Notes: generated from the sequence alone by a model not told the origin. A DNA stretch of 64,000 nucleotides from Streptomyces cavernae (GCF_004023625.1 NZ_RPDJ01000015.1:1-64000), one strand, 5' to 3'. Positions 33,463 to 41,933 are shown, numbered from the stretch's first letter. Program-made: numbers and translations.

Positions 33463-33503
33463 TTGCCCCATGTAAATCGAGTCAATTGTCTCATGCGAAT
33501 CGA
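33458..33503. promoter_or_regulatory. Tandem 23-bp operator overlapping the XRE promoter
   Basis: GTCAATTGCCCCATGTAAATC(GA) at 33458-33480 is repeated head-to-tail as GTCAATTGTCTCATGCGAATC(GA) at 33481-33503 (19 of 23 identical). The first copy overlaps the -35 box of the XRE gene. Spacing of about two helical turns suits cooperative binding of two dimers, probably autoregulation by the XRE protein. Confidence 0.7.
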
Positions 33504-33671
33504 GCTGTTGGGTGGCACAACCGAAACGCGGGTTGATTTGCCCAGTTTAATCCCGCGGATCCCCGCTCTGGCCGGTGAGGCGCCGCTCGGTCGACCGCCG
33601 CCACCCGCGCGCGTACATCCACGGAGGGTCGTCTTCGAGAATGGGAATCCCTCTAGTCTTTTCTCTCATGG

Positions 33672-33700
33672 TTGACTTGAGGTTTCAAAGACTTTAGTGT
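33672..33700 (+). promoter_or_regulatory. Promoter for small peptide gene and proS
   Basis: TTGACT (33672-33677), 17-bp spacer, TAGTGT (33695-33700). It lies 35 bp upstream of the ATG at 33735, in an AT-rich stretch. The rest of the 33504-33671 gap shows nothing else I can support. Confidence 0.55.
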
Positions 33701-33734
33701 CGCGAGTGCAAACTTACATCACAGGAGGTGCGAT

Positions 33735-33860
33735 ATGGGCATCGGCTTCAAAATGGTCAGATTACTGGTGGTGGTCGCGGTCCTTTCCGTGCTCTACTCT
33801 GTTCCTCCCCGCGAAGAATACGGGCCGCCGGTACCAAATGATTTCCCGGCCTGTTGTTGA
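33735..33860 (+). CDS. 41-residue hydrophobic peptide ending in Cys-Cys
   Basis: A short gene with an excellent AGGAGGTG ribosome site 5 bases upstream. The peptide begins MGIGFKMVRLLVVVAVLSVL, a single membrane or signal-like helix, and continues YSVPPREEYGPPVPNDFPACC then TGA. The tail is Pro-rich with two terminal cysteines. It is the first gene after the promoter at 33672 and precedes proS by 81 bp. It could be a secreted signal, a membrane peptide or a second precursor whose terminal cysteines are modified. I know no family like it. Confidence 0.7.
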   Translation: MGIGFKMVRLLVVVAVLSVLYSVPPREEYGPPVPNDFPACC

Positions 33861-33941
33861 GGCAACTGACTTTCCGTGCAGGTCCGTACATCGCCAACTG
33901 TCCGAGTTTTCCCAGAACGAGTTTCGGGGTTCCTTGACATT

Positions 33942-35651
33942 ATGCGCTGGTTACATCTGCATATTCCCACGCTGCGTGACGATCCGGCGGACGCCGACGC
34001 GGTCAGCCACCGCCTGCTGGCACGAGCCGGTTACATCCGACAGTTGATGGCCGGCCACTACACCCTCCTGCCCCTCGCCGTCCGAGTTCGGTCCAAGGTT
34101 ATGGCGATCATCCGTGAGGAGATGTTGCGGATCGGTGCTCAGGAGTTCCTGCTGCCTGCTGTGCACCCGGCGGAGATCTGGCAGCAGACCGGCCGCTGGA
34201 CCTCCATGGGCGACGAGATGTTCAGGCTGCGCGACCGCCGCGGAGCCGACCTGGCGCTCGGCATGACACACGAGGAGATCTTCACGACCCTCGCCGTGGA
34301 ACTGAGGTCCTACCGCCAACTGCCGCAGACCTGGTACCAGTTCCAGACGAAGTTCAGGGACGAGCCGCGGCCCAAGTCAGGGCTGATCCGGGTCCGGGAG
34401 TTCACCATGAAGGACTCCTACAGCTTCGACCTCGACGCGGCGGGCCTCGATCGCTCCTTCGAACTGCACCGTGAGGCGTACGTCAGGATCTTCCGGCGCC
34501 TCGGAGTGCGGGCGATCCCGGTTCGGGCATCCAGTGGCACCATGGGCGGCCGCGAGTCCGTCGAGTTCATGTGCCCCAGTCCGGCGGGCGAGGACCTCAT
34601 CGTGCACTGCGCGGCAGGGGACTACGCGGCCAACGTCGAGAAGGCGACCTCCCAGCCGGTTCCCGTGGCGGATGGGCCAGGACTGCCGGCACCCGAACGT
34701 TTCGCCACCCCGGGCGCCCGCAGCATCGACGATGTCGTCCGGGAGTTCGGGATCCCGGCCGAGAGGCAGCTGAAGACCTTGGTGCACGTGGTGGACGGTC
34801 AGATCACGCTGGCCGTGCTGCGGGGCGACCAGGCGCTGATACCTCAGAAGCTGCAGGACGCTCTCGGTGCCACGCTGGTCCGCCCCGCGACACCCGAGGA
34901 GATCCGGGAGGCTCTGGGTGCCGGCTTGGGAAGCCTGGGCCCGGTCGGTGTCACGGGTGTGCCGGTGCTCCTCGACGAGACACTGCGAGGTCGGCGGGAC
35001 ATGGTCACCGGCGCCAACACCGACGATGTCCATCTGCGGGGCGTGGACGTGGAACGGGACGTAGCCGACGCCGTCTGGGCCGACCTGCGCGAGGTCACGG
35101 CGGGCGAGGCGTGTCCGGAGTGCGGCCGGCCCCTGGGCCTGGAACGAACCGTCGAGGTCGGGCACATCTTCAAGCTCGGCACTAGGTACAGCGAAGTTTT
35201 CGGGGCTGCGGTTGCGGGAGCGGACAGCTCACCGGTCCAGCTCGCCATGGGCAGCTACGGCATCGGCGTTGAGCGGGCCATGGCCGCGGCCGTCGAATGC
35301 GGCCACGACGAGAAAGGGATCGTCTGGCCCGTCGCCATCGCGCCCTTCGAGGTCGCCGTGGTGGTCGCACAGAGCACCGATGAGCAGGTCGGCGCGATCG
35401 CCGAAGAACTGTACGAGCAGTTGCTGCGAGCCGGTCTGGACTGTGTGATCGACGACCGGAAGGAGCGCCCCGGGGTGAAATTCCGCGACGTGGAGTTGGT
35501 CGGCATCCCCTACTGGGTCACGGTCGGCAGCCGTGGCCTGGCGAACGGAGTGGTGGAGGTCAACGACAGGGCGACGGCGCAGTGTACGGAGGTTCCCCTC
35601 GGCGATGTCGTCGAGCACCTGGCCTCCGCCGTGCTCGCCGCCCGGACCTGA
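33942..35651 (+). CDS. proS: Prolyl-tRNA synthetase, bacterial type (probable second copy)
   Basis: A 569-residue class II synthetase with all catalytic motifs: motif 1 in IREEMLRIGAQEFLLPAVHP, motif 2 in FQTKFRDEPRPKSGLIRVREFTMKDSYSF, and motif 3 in MGSYGIGVERAMAAAVE. The editing (INS) domain lies between motifs 2 and 3 (about residues 225-390; VVREFGIPAERQLKTLVHVV). The ATG at 33942 is the family start (MRWLHLHIPTLRDDPADADAVSHRLL). As the gene sits in a biosynthetic cluster beside a ProRS paralogue, I infer it is an extra copy giving resistance to, or using, a proline analogue. The presence of a housekeeping copy elsewhere cannot be checked. Confidence 0.93.
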   Translation: MRWLHLHIPTLRDDPADADAVSHRLLARAGYIRQLMAGHYTLLPLAVRVRSKVMAIIREEMLRIGAQEFLLPAVHPAEIWQQTGRWTSMGDEMFRLRDRRGADLALGMTHEEIFTTLAVELRSYRQLPQTWYQFQTKFRDEPRPKSGLIRVREFTMKDSYSFDLDAAGLDRSFELHREAYVRIFRRLGVRAIPVRASSGTMGGRESVEFMCPSPAGEDLIVHCAAGDYAANVEKATSQPVPVADGPGLPAPERFATPGARSIDDVVREFGIPAERQLKTLVHVVDGQITLAVLRGDQALIPQKLQDALGATLVRPATPEEIREALGAGLGSLGPVGVTGVPVLLDETLRGRRDMVTGANTDDVHLRGVDVERDVADAVWADLREVTAGEACPECGRPLGLERTVEVGHIFKLGTRYSEVFGAAVAGADSSPVQLAMGSYGIGVERAMAAAVECGHDEKGIVWPVAIAPFEVAVVVAQSTDEQVGAIAEELYEQLLRAGLDCVIDDRKERPGVKFRDVELVGIPYWVTVGSRGLANGVVEVNDRATAQCTEVPLGDVVEHLASAVLAART

Positions 35652-35694
35652 GCGGTCGGCTGGAGCGGGCCGTCACCGGCGGGCCGGGACACCC

Positions 35695-35797
35695 CGTGCG
35701 GGGTGCCCCGGGCGGGCGGGGGTGGGGGGGGGGGGCGGGCGCGGGGGGGGGGGCGCCCCCCCGGGGGGGGGGGCCCCCCCCCCCCGCCGGTGGGCGG
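35695..35797. repeat. Homopolymer-rich G/C tract between convergent genes
   Basis: Runs of 9-13 G or C in succession, with almost no other bases over about 90 bp, located between the convergent proS and aldolase genes. It can fold into G:C hairpins and could terminate transcription both ways. The run lengths also make sequencing or assembly error likely. Confidence 0.6.
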
Positions 35798-36607
35798 TCA
35801 CCTGTCGACCGCAGACCCCGAGTGCACCGCTGTGAGTGCGGACAGTATGGCGTCGCGCAGTATCTTCACCTCGTTGCCGACACAGATCAGTTCGAATCCC
35901 TCCCCTGCGTACTGCCGAGCGAGGTCGAGCGAGTAGGCGAAGATCCCGGCCTGTTTGCCGTGCGTCCTGGCGGCCGTCAGTACGGCGGCCCTGGCCTTGT
36001 CCATCACCGGCCCCGTCACGACCCCCGGCTGGCCGTAGCCGCAGGCGAGGTCTCCCATCCCCATGAACAGCGCGTCCACCCCCGGTACGGCCGCGATCGC
36101 TTCCACGTTGTCGACCGCTTCGGGGGACTCGATCTGCACTATGCACCGGACGACACGGTTGGCCTGCTCCAGATATCCCTGGACATCGGCGAAGTACCCG
36201 GACGCCCGGACCGGGTTGATGCCTCGGGCGCCTTCGGGCGGGAAGCGGCAGGCGGTGGAGGCGGCCTTTGCCGCCTGCACTGTGTTCACCTTGGGCACCA
36301 TGACTCCCGTAGCACCGAGGTCGAGGGCATGCTCGATCAGGTGATGGTCGAGGTGCGGAACGCGCACCACGGCCGCACAGCCGGAGCCGGTGAGGGCCTG
36401 CATCATGCCCAGCGCGTCTTGGCCGTGCATGGGGGACGCCTCCATGTCGAGCACCACCCAGTCCAGCGGGACCGTGCCGCACAGCTCGGCCAGCATGGTG
36501 TTTCCGGTGAGCAGGAAGATGCCGTACGCCGGAGCGCTTGCGCGGACCCCTGGAGACGTGAGCCTGTTCTCACGGGACAGTAGGGGATGGGTGGTTGATC
36601 GCGTCAT
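35798..36607 (-). CDS. HpcH/HpaI-family aldolase
   Basis: A 269-residue class II (metal-dependent) aldolase of the HpcH/HpaI family that joins or splits pyruvate-type enolates and aldehydes. Conserved segments are LDWVVLDMEASPMHG, AAVVRVPHLDHHLIEHALDLGATGVMVPKVNT, GARGINPVRAS, VQIESPEAVDNVEAI (metal-binding Glu) and VDALFMGMGDLA (metal-binding Asp). The ATG at 36607 has AGGAGA upstream and overlaps the preceding gene by 38 bp. With the Ldh_2 domain encoded next door it could build and reduce a 2-oxo acid or cyclic imine; the substrate is unknown. Confidence 0.92.
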   Translation of the reverse strand: MTRSTTHPLLSRENRLTSPGVRASAPAYGIFLLTGNTMLAELCGTVPLDWVVLDMEASPMHGQDALGMMQALTGSGCAAVVRVPHLDHHLIEHALDLGATGVMVPKVNTVQAAKAASTACRFPPEGARGINPVRASGYFADVQGYLEQANRVVRCIVQIESPEAVDNVEAIAAVPGVDALFMGMGDLACGYGQPGVVTGPVMDKARAAVLTAARTHGKQAGIFAYSLDLARQYAGEGFELICVGNEVKILRDAILSALTAVHSGSAVDR

Positions 36608-38264
36608 GATTCTCTCCTGCCGATAGGGGGGACGGTGTCGAGCGGGCCAGCTCTCGTATCCGCTGCCACAGTTGCGCCGGTACGGTCAGCTCGCCGCCGA
36701 CGGGCTGTTGGCGAGGGCGTGCTCGTCCGGGCAGCCGAGGGGGAGCGTCGCCGGGCGCGGCGGGGCGGGCACCCAGATGCCGTTCCAGCGCGGCCACGGC
36801 CTCGGCAATCGCCTGTTCCGACTGCCCGAGAGAAGTTACGGGGAAGGCGACGAACAGTCCGCCGTTGCCCTCGTCCTGGGGGGCTGCAGCGTGCCCGGAG
36901 CCGGCGACGATGCCCGCCAGGACCTCGACCAGAGCGGCGAGGGCATGACCCTTGTGCGCCGCGACGCCGCCCAGTGGCAGCAGAGCGGCGCCCGGCGGAT
37001 CGCGGTAGAGCAGGCCGGGGTCGGTGACGGTTGTGCGGTCCGGGCCCACCAGCAGTCCGGCAGGGACCTTTCGCCCGGCGAGCAGGGCGGCGCGGATGGT
37101 TCCCTCGGACGCCGCACTGGTGCTGATGTCGACCACCAGAGGTGGCCCCGGTGGTGCGGGGCACGCCAGAACGATCGGGTTGGTGGCCCAGAAGCCGGTC
37201 GTTCCCCCGGACGGAACGACCTTCCGGCCCGCGCCGCAGAAGTTGACGAAGCCGAGAAGTACCAAGCCGTGTCGGGCCACTTCCTGGGCCAGTGAGCCGA
37301 GTCTGCCGAGGTGGCCGGCGGCCCGCAGTCCGGCCACGACCGGTGTGCCCGCGGTGGCTCGGGCCAGTTCGGCCACGAGGCTGCGCCGCACGACCGTGCC
37401 CGGTGCCCGTCTGCCGTCGATGAGCACGGAGGCGGGCCCTGTACGGTGCACCACGGGCTCCGCACGGGGGTCGGTTTCCCCCGCGTCCAACGAGGCGACG
37501 TACTCGGGGACCCGTAGCAGTCCATGGGACGGCTGTCCGGCCAGTTCGGCGGCGACCAACTCCCTGGCCGTCTCCATCGCGGTCGTCTCCGACATGCCAT
37601 GGGCGACGAGCGCGGCCCGGGCGAGCCCGGCTGCCTCGACGGCAGCCACCGCGACACCGGTCGGCCCGGTGGCCGGAGGGCGCCACGGCGAGGGGCGGGG
37701 TGAGCTTCCCGGGCCGAGTCGCACCGTGCACGCGGGCAGCCCGGCGGCCTCGGCTTCGGCGATACGGTCCACTACCGTGTCGAGGGGTGTCCCGCTGGTG
37801 TCGATCTGCTGCACTCCGGGGACCGTCGGCACCTCGGCGTCCAGGTATGCCCAGCTGAGTCGGCCATCCGCCTCCTGCACTTTGGTGTCCGAGCGGATCC
37901 GTGCGGCCAACTCGCCTGCGGTGGCCCGTAAACCGTAGAACACCCAGTGCAGTCCCTGGTCGGTCAGCAGGTCGGCCAGCGGATCCAGGGCACGGCCGGG
38001 CAGGAGGACCCCGCTGATCACCACGATGCGCGCTCCCCATTCCCGGTAGGAGGCAAGGCAGGCGCGCAGGTTGCGGGAGATCAGTGAGTACGTCCGCTCA
38101 TCGGCCCGCCACGGGTAGACGTCGGCCATGGAGTCGGTGTCGATGAAGGCCGCCGGGCAGCGGTATCTGCGCACGAGGCGTCGCCCGGCCTCGGTCTTGC
38201 CCACTCCGGGGGCGCCGGTGATGACGACCACCCGCGTCGGCCGATCCGTGCATGCTGACGTCAT
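36570..38264 (-). CDS. P-loop kinase fused to Ldh_2 (malate/lactate dehydrogenase-like) domain
   Basis: A 564-residue fusion. Residues 1-190 form a P-loop NTPase of the small-molecule kinase type (ITGAPGVGKTEAGRRL, FIDTDSM, VVISGVLLPG). Residues about 205-520 form an Ldh_2 NAD(P)-dependent oxidoreductase (VAAELAGQPSHGLLRVPEYVASL, LLGFVNFCGAGRKVVPSGG, FWATNPIVLACP, PLVVDISTSAASEGTIRAALLAGRKVP, AAHKGHALAALVEVLAGI). Ldh_2 enzymes reduce 2-oxo acids or cyclic imines such as pyrroline- and piperideine-2-carboxylate. The gene starts 4 bp after the ProRS-like stop. I infer synthesis of a modified proline or hydroxy acid; the fusion itself is plainly readable. Confidence 0.88.
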   Translation of the reverse strand: MTSACTDRPTRVVVITGAPGVGKTEAGRRLVRRYRCPAAFIDTDSMADVYPWRADERTYSLISRNLRACLASYREWGARIVVISGVLLPGRALDPLADLLTDQGLHWVFYGLRATAGELAARIRSDTKVQEADGRLSWAYLDAEVPTVPGVQQIDTSGTPLDTVVDRIAEAEAAGLPACTVRLGPGSSPRPSPWRPPATGPTGVAVAAVEAAGLARAALVAHGMSETTAMETARELVAAELAGQPSHGLLRVPEYVASLDAGETDPRAEPVVHRTGPASVLIDGRRAPGTVVRRSLVAELARATAGTPVVAGLRAAGHLGRLGSLAQEVARHGLVLLGFVNFCGAGRKVVPSGGTTGFWATNPIVLACPAPPGPPLVVDISTSAASEGTIRAALLAGRKVPAGLLVGPDRTTVTDPGLLYRDPPGAALLPLGGVAAHKGHALAALVEVLAGIVAGSGHAAAPQDEGNGGLFVAFPVTSLGQSEQAIAEAVAALERHLGARPAAPGDAPPRLPGRARPRQQPVGGELTVPAQLWQRIRELARSTPSPLSAGENHDAINHPSPTVP

Positions 38265-38268
38265 CGTG

Positions 38269-39834
38269 TCACCGCCGCGGAGATATGTAGGCGACGGTGT
38301 CGGTGGGGCGGCCCGATATCACGCACGGCGCGATTTCGGATGCGCGGCGCAGCCCGAGCACCTCTCCCAGCCCCCAGGCGGCCACCTCGGTGACGGCCTC
38401 CTCGGAAGGCTCCAAGGGCGCCACGGCCACCTCACGTTCGGCGAGCACGTCCCGCACGGTGCGGGCGTCGGCCCGCCGGCACTGGCGCTCGACGAAGCTC
38501 CGGGACCGGCGTAGATACCCGGTGCCGACCTCGTCCAGTGCGGGTGGCAGCACGTCGGCCAGTTGCTCGACGTCCGCCGGAAGCAGCACGGCCTCCTCCC
38601 GGGTGTCGGCCCGCACGATGACGGCCCGCGTCCGGTCGTCCGCGCGGCGCCGAGGCTGGAGGTACACGCGCAGCGGAACACCCTGGAGCTGCCAGCGGGC
38701 GTGCAGGCGCCCCACCGTACGGCGGTCGATGCCCGCGTGGAGCCGGCATCGGACGCCCTTGTCCCGCAGGACGGCGCACAGTCGGCGCGCGGCCGCCTCT
38801 TCCTCGTGGCCCGTGTCGGGAAGGGTGATCGCCACCTGAACCGGCGCCAGATCGGGGTGGACCAGCAGGCTGCCTTCCGAGTCGAGCCCCAGCATCAGGT
38901 GCATCAACACCAGCCGCCGGGTGAGCGCACCGGTCACGTGGTGGGTGAACTCACGCTCCCTGCCGTCGCGGTGAGCGACTCCGTAGATCCGGGAGAACTG
39001 CTGGCCCTGCCGGTAGACGCTGCCGACCTGGATGGTGGAACCGTGCGGCAGCGGAACATCCCCGCCGACGGTGACCTCCGCGACAGCGCCGTTGTTGGTC
39101 CACGGTGGACGCGTCGACCACAAGACAGGAACGTGCAGCGCGTGGCAGACCTCGCGGGCCATCGTGACCGCGTCGCGAAAACCGTCCGTCGCCCCGGCGT
39201 GATCGGCGAAGCACGCTTGGAACTCGAACACGTCCAGCGCCTCGATCGCACGGAAGACACTGCGCCCGGCGCGAGCCGGGCGGAAGTACCGAGCGCGGCG
39301 GTAGGCGCGGATCGGCAGGTCGCGTCGGCTGCGGACGGTCCGGGCCCAGTGGGTGTAAACCGCGCTCTCGCCGGTCGGGCTGAGCACCATGCGCTTGCGT
39401 CCAGAGGCCCAGTCGTCGTCGCCGCCCGCGTACAGCAGCTGACCTTCCAAAGGCATGATCTGCCGGGTCGGCTCCAGTGTCTCCGCCGGCACCAGCATGG
39501 GGTAGTCGTATTCCTCGTAGCCGTGCTCCTCGTAGATCTGAGTGAGGATGCTCTGGAAGCGCCGGACGAGTGCGACTCCGTACGGCAGGGTGACCGTTGC
39601 CCCGGGCAGCGCGATGGTGGTCGTGTCGACAACACCGGCCGAGCGCAGCCAGGTGGCAAAGCTGCCCATGTCGAACGGGCCGGTGTCGGCCGGCTTCGCA
39701 ATGTCGGTGAGCGCCTGGACCTTGTCGCCGTTCCGCGGTGGTTGCCAGGGGAGAGTCGGCGCGGACGGGGGCGGCGGTTGAGGAGGAGCCCCGTCGTCGA
39801 AGGGCAGCAGCGAGGCCGGGTCAAGCTTGTGCAC
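38269..39834 (-). CDS. Prolyl-tRNA synthetase paralogue, archaeal/eukaryotic-type core, diverged
   Basis: A 521-residue class II synthetase homologue. FDMGSFATWLRSAGVVD, LPYGVALVRRFQSIL, RMVLSPTGESAVYTHWARTVRSRRDLPIRAYRRARYFRP (motif 2 area) and ALTRRLVLMHLMLGLDSEGSLLVHPDLAPVQVAITLP (motif 3 plus start of the anticodon-binding domain) follow ProRS type 3. Motif residues are altered, for example RPAR rather than the KHTRP of canonical enzymes, and there is no editing domain. GTG at 39834 is chosen because GGAGG is seven bases upstream. It overlaps the PaaK-like gene by 14 bp. Probably an amino-acid-activating biosynthetic enzyme, not a housekeeping synthetase. Confidence 0.8.
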   Translation of the reverse strand: MHKLDPASLLPFDDGAPPQPPPPSAPTLPWQPPRNGDKVQALTDIAKPADTGPFDMGSFATWLRSAGVVDTTTIALPGATVTLPYGVALVRRFQSILTQIYEEHGYEEYDYPMLVPAETLEPTRQIMPLEGQLLYAGGDDDWASGRKRMVLSPTGESAVYTHWARTVRSRRDLPIRAYRRARYFRPARAGRSVFRAIEALDVFEFQACFADHAGATDGFRDAVTMAREVCHALHVPVLWSTRPPWTNNGAVAEVTVGGDVPLPHGSTIQVGSVYRQGQQFSRIYGVAHRDGREREFTHHVTGALTRRLVLMHLMLGLDSEGSLLVHPDLAPVQVAITLPDTGHEEEAAARRLCAVLRDKGVRCRLHAGIDRRTVGRLHARWQLQGVPLRVYLQPRRRADDRTRAVIVRADTREEAVLLPADVEQLADVLPPALDEVGTGYLRRSRSFVERQCRRADARTVRDVLAEREVAVAPLEPSEEAVTEVAAWGLGEVLGLRRASEIAPCVISGRPTDTVAYISPRR

Positions 39835-41206
39835 GGCCCGCCTCCGCCGATGGGATGCCGGTGTCGAGTTCCGAGACACAGAGCCGGAACTTGCCCGTCG
39901 ATGATTCCGGCATGTGATCCAGGGACTCGTAGTCCATGGCGAACCGGTAGCCGGTGTGGTGGTGGATGCGCTCGGTGAGGGTTTCGGTGGTCTGCCTGCT
40001 GAGACCGTCGGGGGCGTACATCTTCACCCGCAGTCGGTGCGGCTCGCGCTGCACCACCTGGAACCAGTGGATTTCGGGGAAGCGCATGAACAGGTAGGAG
40101 AAGAGGTAGGAGTCGACCCGGTCTCCGGCCGGGGTGACGACAAGATCCTGCAGCCGTCCCGCGACCGGCGTCATACCCGGGTACGGCAGGGATCCGGCGG
40201 GCCCGGGCCCCAGTGAGGCCGCCAGGTCGCTCGTCTCGTAGCGGATCAGGGGCATCGACCGGTTGTTGAGAGTCGTGAGCACGACCCGGCCGGTCTGGCC
40301 GGGCGCGCAGGGGTTGCCCTCGTCGTCCAGGAACTCGACGTATACGTTCTCCGTCTGTATCAGCATCGGTCCGCCGCCGGGATGTTCATGGGACACGATG
40401 TTTGTCTCCCGCATGCCGTACTTGTCGTAGACCGCGCAGCCCAGTACGCGCTCCATGGTCTGGCGCAGCGCTGGAGGGAGCGGTTCCGAGGTGCCCTGCA
40501 CGGCGCGCAGTCCGGGAATCTGCGTCCCTCGCCGTTCGGCCTCCTTGGCGATCAGGTGCATGGCGTTGGAGTACGTGCTGACCAGGGCGGGCCGGAACTG
40601 CACCAGCTTGTCGAGCACGCTGCCGACCAGTTCCCGCGAGAGGCGGAAGGTGTTGAACTCCCGGCGGTTGGTGGAGAGGTTCTCCATCCGGTCGGTGATC
40701 TGTTTGAACGACCAGTAGATCTCCGAACCCCACAGCAGGACGAACGGATCGCCCAGCCGCCAGTCGGCGCACCACTCGTAGGTGCGCAGCTGGTGGGCGC
40801 GCATCCACATCCGGAAGTCGGCGTCCTGCTGGAACTGCGCTCGGCGGCCGGTCGATCCACTGGAGTAGTTGGTCTGCAGGGTGGCCCGGTCTGCTTCGCT
40901 GGACAGCAGTCGGTCCTGTTCCCTGATCAGGATGTCCCGGGTGAGCAGCGGCAGCTGACTCAGCTGCTCGGGCGAGTCCAGCCGCCGCAGGCCGCGCTCG
41001 TCCATCACCCGCCGGTAGTAGGGCACGGTTCGATAGGCGTGGCTGACCACCGAGCGGAGCTTGTCGAACTGGAGTTCCTGCATGCGTTCGAAGGACTGCT
41101 CCTGGTTCGCGCGGAGCAACTCAAGGCGGTCCCGGACGGAGGCCCTGCCGCGCAGACGCTGTTCGAACCAGTAGAGGGACTGGGCGGTTCTCCGTGGAAC
41201 GTGCAT
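39821..41206 (-). CDS. PaaK/CapK-like adenylate-forming ligase
   Basis: A 461-residue ANL-superfamily enzyme close to phenylacetate-CoA and coenzyme F390 ligases. An N-terminal helical part ends in LRSVVSHAYRTVPYYRRVMDERGL, then comes the P-loop TNYSSGSTGRRAQF (about residues 113-126). CAVYDKYGMRE and LIRYETSDLA are followed by a C-terminal domain with the STGKFRLC segment. It activates a carboxylate as an acyl adenylate. The ATG at 41206 is preferred over GTG 41215 because AAAGG then sits 9 bases upstream. It would supply an activated acid for the cluster; the acid is unknown. Confidence 0.88.
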   Translation of the reverse strand: MHVPRRTAQSLYWFEQRLRGRASVRDRLELLRANQEQSFERMQELQFDKLRSVVSHAYRTVPYYRRVMDERGLRRLDSPEQLSQLPLLTRDILIREQDRLLSSEADRATLQTNYSSGSTGRRAQFQQDADFRMWMRAHQLRTYEWCADWRLGDPFVLLWGSEIYWSFKQITDRMENLSTNRREFNTFRLSRELVGSVLDKLVQFRPALVSTYSNAMHLIAKEAERRGTQIPGLRAVQGTSEPLPPALRQTMERVLGCAVYDKYGMRETNIVSHEHPGGGPMLIQTENVYVEFLDDEGNPCAPGQTGRVVLTTLNNRSMPLIRYETSDLAASLGPGPAGSLPYPGMTPVAGRLQDLVVTPAGDRVDSYLFSYLFMRFPEIHWFQVVQREPHRLRVKMYAPDGLSRQTTETLTERIHHHTGYRFAMDYESLDHMPESSTGKFRLCVSELDTGIPSAEAGRAQA

Positions 41207-41226
41207 GGCTTGCACCCTTTCGACGT

Positions 41227-41835
41227 TCAGCGATGGTGAAGGTGCCGGTAGCGGTCGAGCTGCAGCGGTTCCGGTGCCGCTTCCGGCGTGAGGGTCCGGG
41301 CGTGGTTCCTCAGCCAGCGCTCTCGGCGCTCGACGAAGCGCTCCTCCAGGTCGGCACCGAACCAGGCCGCGAGGACGGCGGAGTGGCTGAACGACGCCCG
41401 GGGGTCCTCGATGTCGAAGTTGTCGTCCCAGTCGTAGAAGAGCACGTCCCTGCCGCTGCTCAGCGCGCCGGTGATCTCATCGACGACGGAGTCCGGGACG
41501 AGCCGGTCCAGGACGTGGAGGTAGGCCGGCAGGTAGATGAGATACCGCGCGGACACCAGGTCAAGGGTTCGGTTGCCATATCGCAGAGTCGACGCCTCGT
41601 AGGAAAAGGCTTCGCGACGCTCGTGCTCGGGTGGGCGCTTGCTCGGCAGCCCGCGCAGCATGCCGAGGGCGACCTGACCGTCCACGATCTTGAGTGACTG
41701 CCAGATTGCTTCGACTGAGCAGGCGTACCTGTCCAGGCCCGGTACCGGGATCCGCCAGGATTGTTCGTAGTGGAAGGGGTTCATGGCGCGGAAACGGCGC
41801 GACGACGCGGGCGCGGCCTCGCTGGTGTCGACCAT
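41227..41835 (-). CDS. Uncharacterised protein in thioamide/aaRS cluster
   Basis: About 202 residues. Sequence such as NPFHYEQSWRIPVPGLDRYACSVEAIWQSLKIVDG, LVSARYLIYLPAYLHVLDRLV and VLFYDWDDNFDIEDPRASFSHSAVLAAWFGADLEERFV is clearly conserved-looking coding sequence, but I cannot place the family. The start is uncertain: ATG 41835 is given, while an in-frame GTG at 41937 overlaps the upstream stop and ATG 41784 is also possible. It lies between the cyclohydrolase-like and PaaK-like genes on one transcript. Confidence 0.7.
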   Translation of the reverse strand: MVDTSEAAPASSRRFRAMNPFHYEQSWRIPVPGLDRYACSVEAIWQSLKIVDGQVALGMLRGLPSKRPPEHERREAFSYEASTLRYGNRTLDLVSARYLIYLPAYLHVLDRLVPDSVVDEITGALSSGRDVLFYDWDDNFDIEDPRASFSHSAVLAAWFGADLEERFVERRERWLRNHARTLTPEAAPEPLQLDRYRHLHHR

Positions 41836-41933
41836 GAGGCAGTTGCCGGAGTCCCGCTCCCCGTTTCCTCGCCGTGTGCCGGCACTGCGGCTGACGGCGT
41901 GGCAGCGACCTCTCGGGTTGCCGTTCCCCGGGT

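Noticed and set aside
33876..33941. N-terminal extension of proS from an upstream GTG
   Set aside because: The 22 extra residues have no counterpart in ProRS enzymes, whose usual start MRW... begins at 33942.
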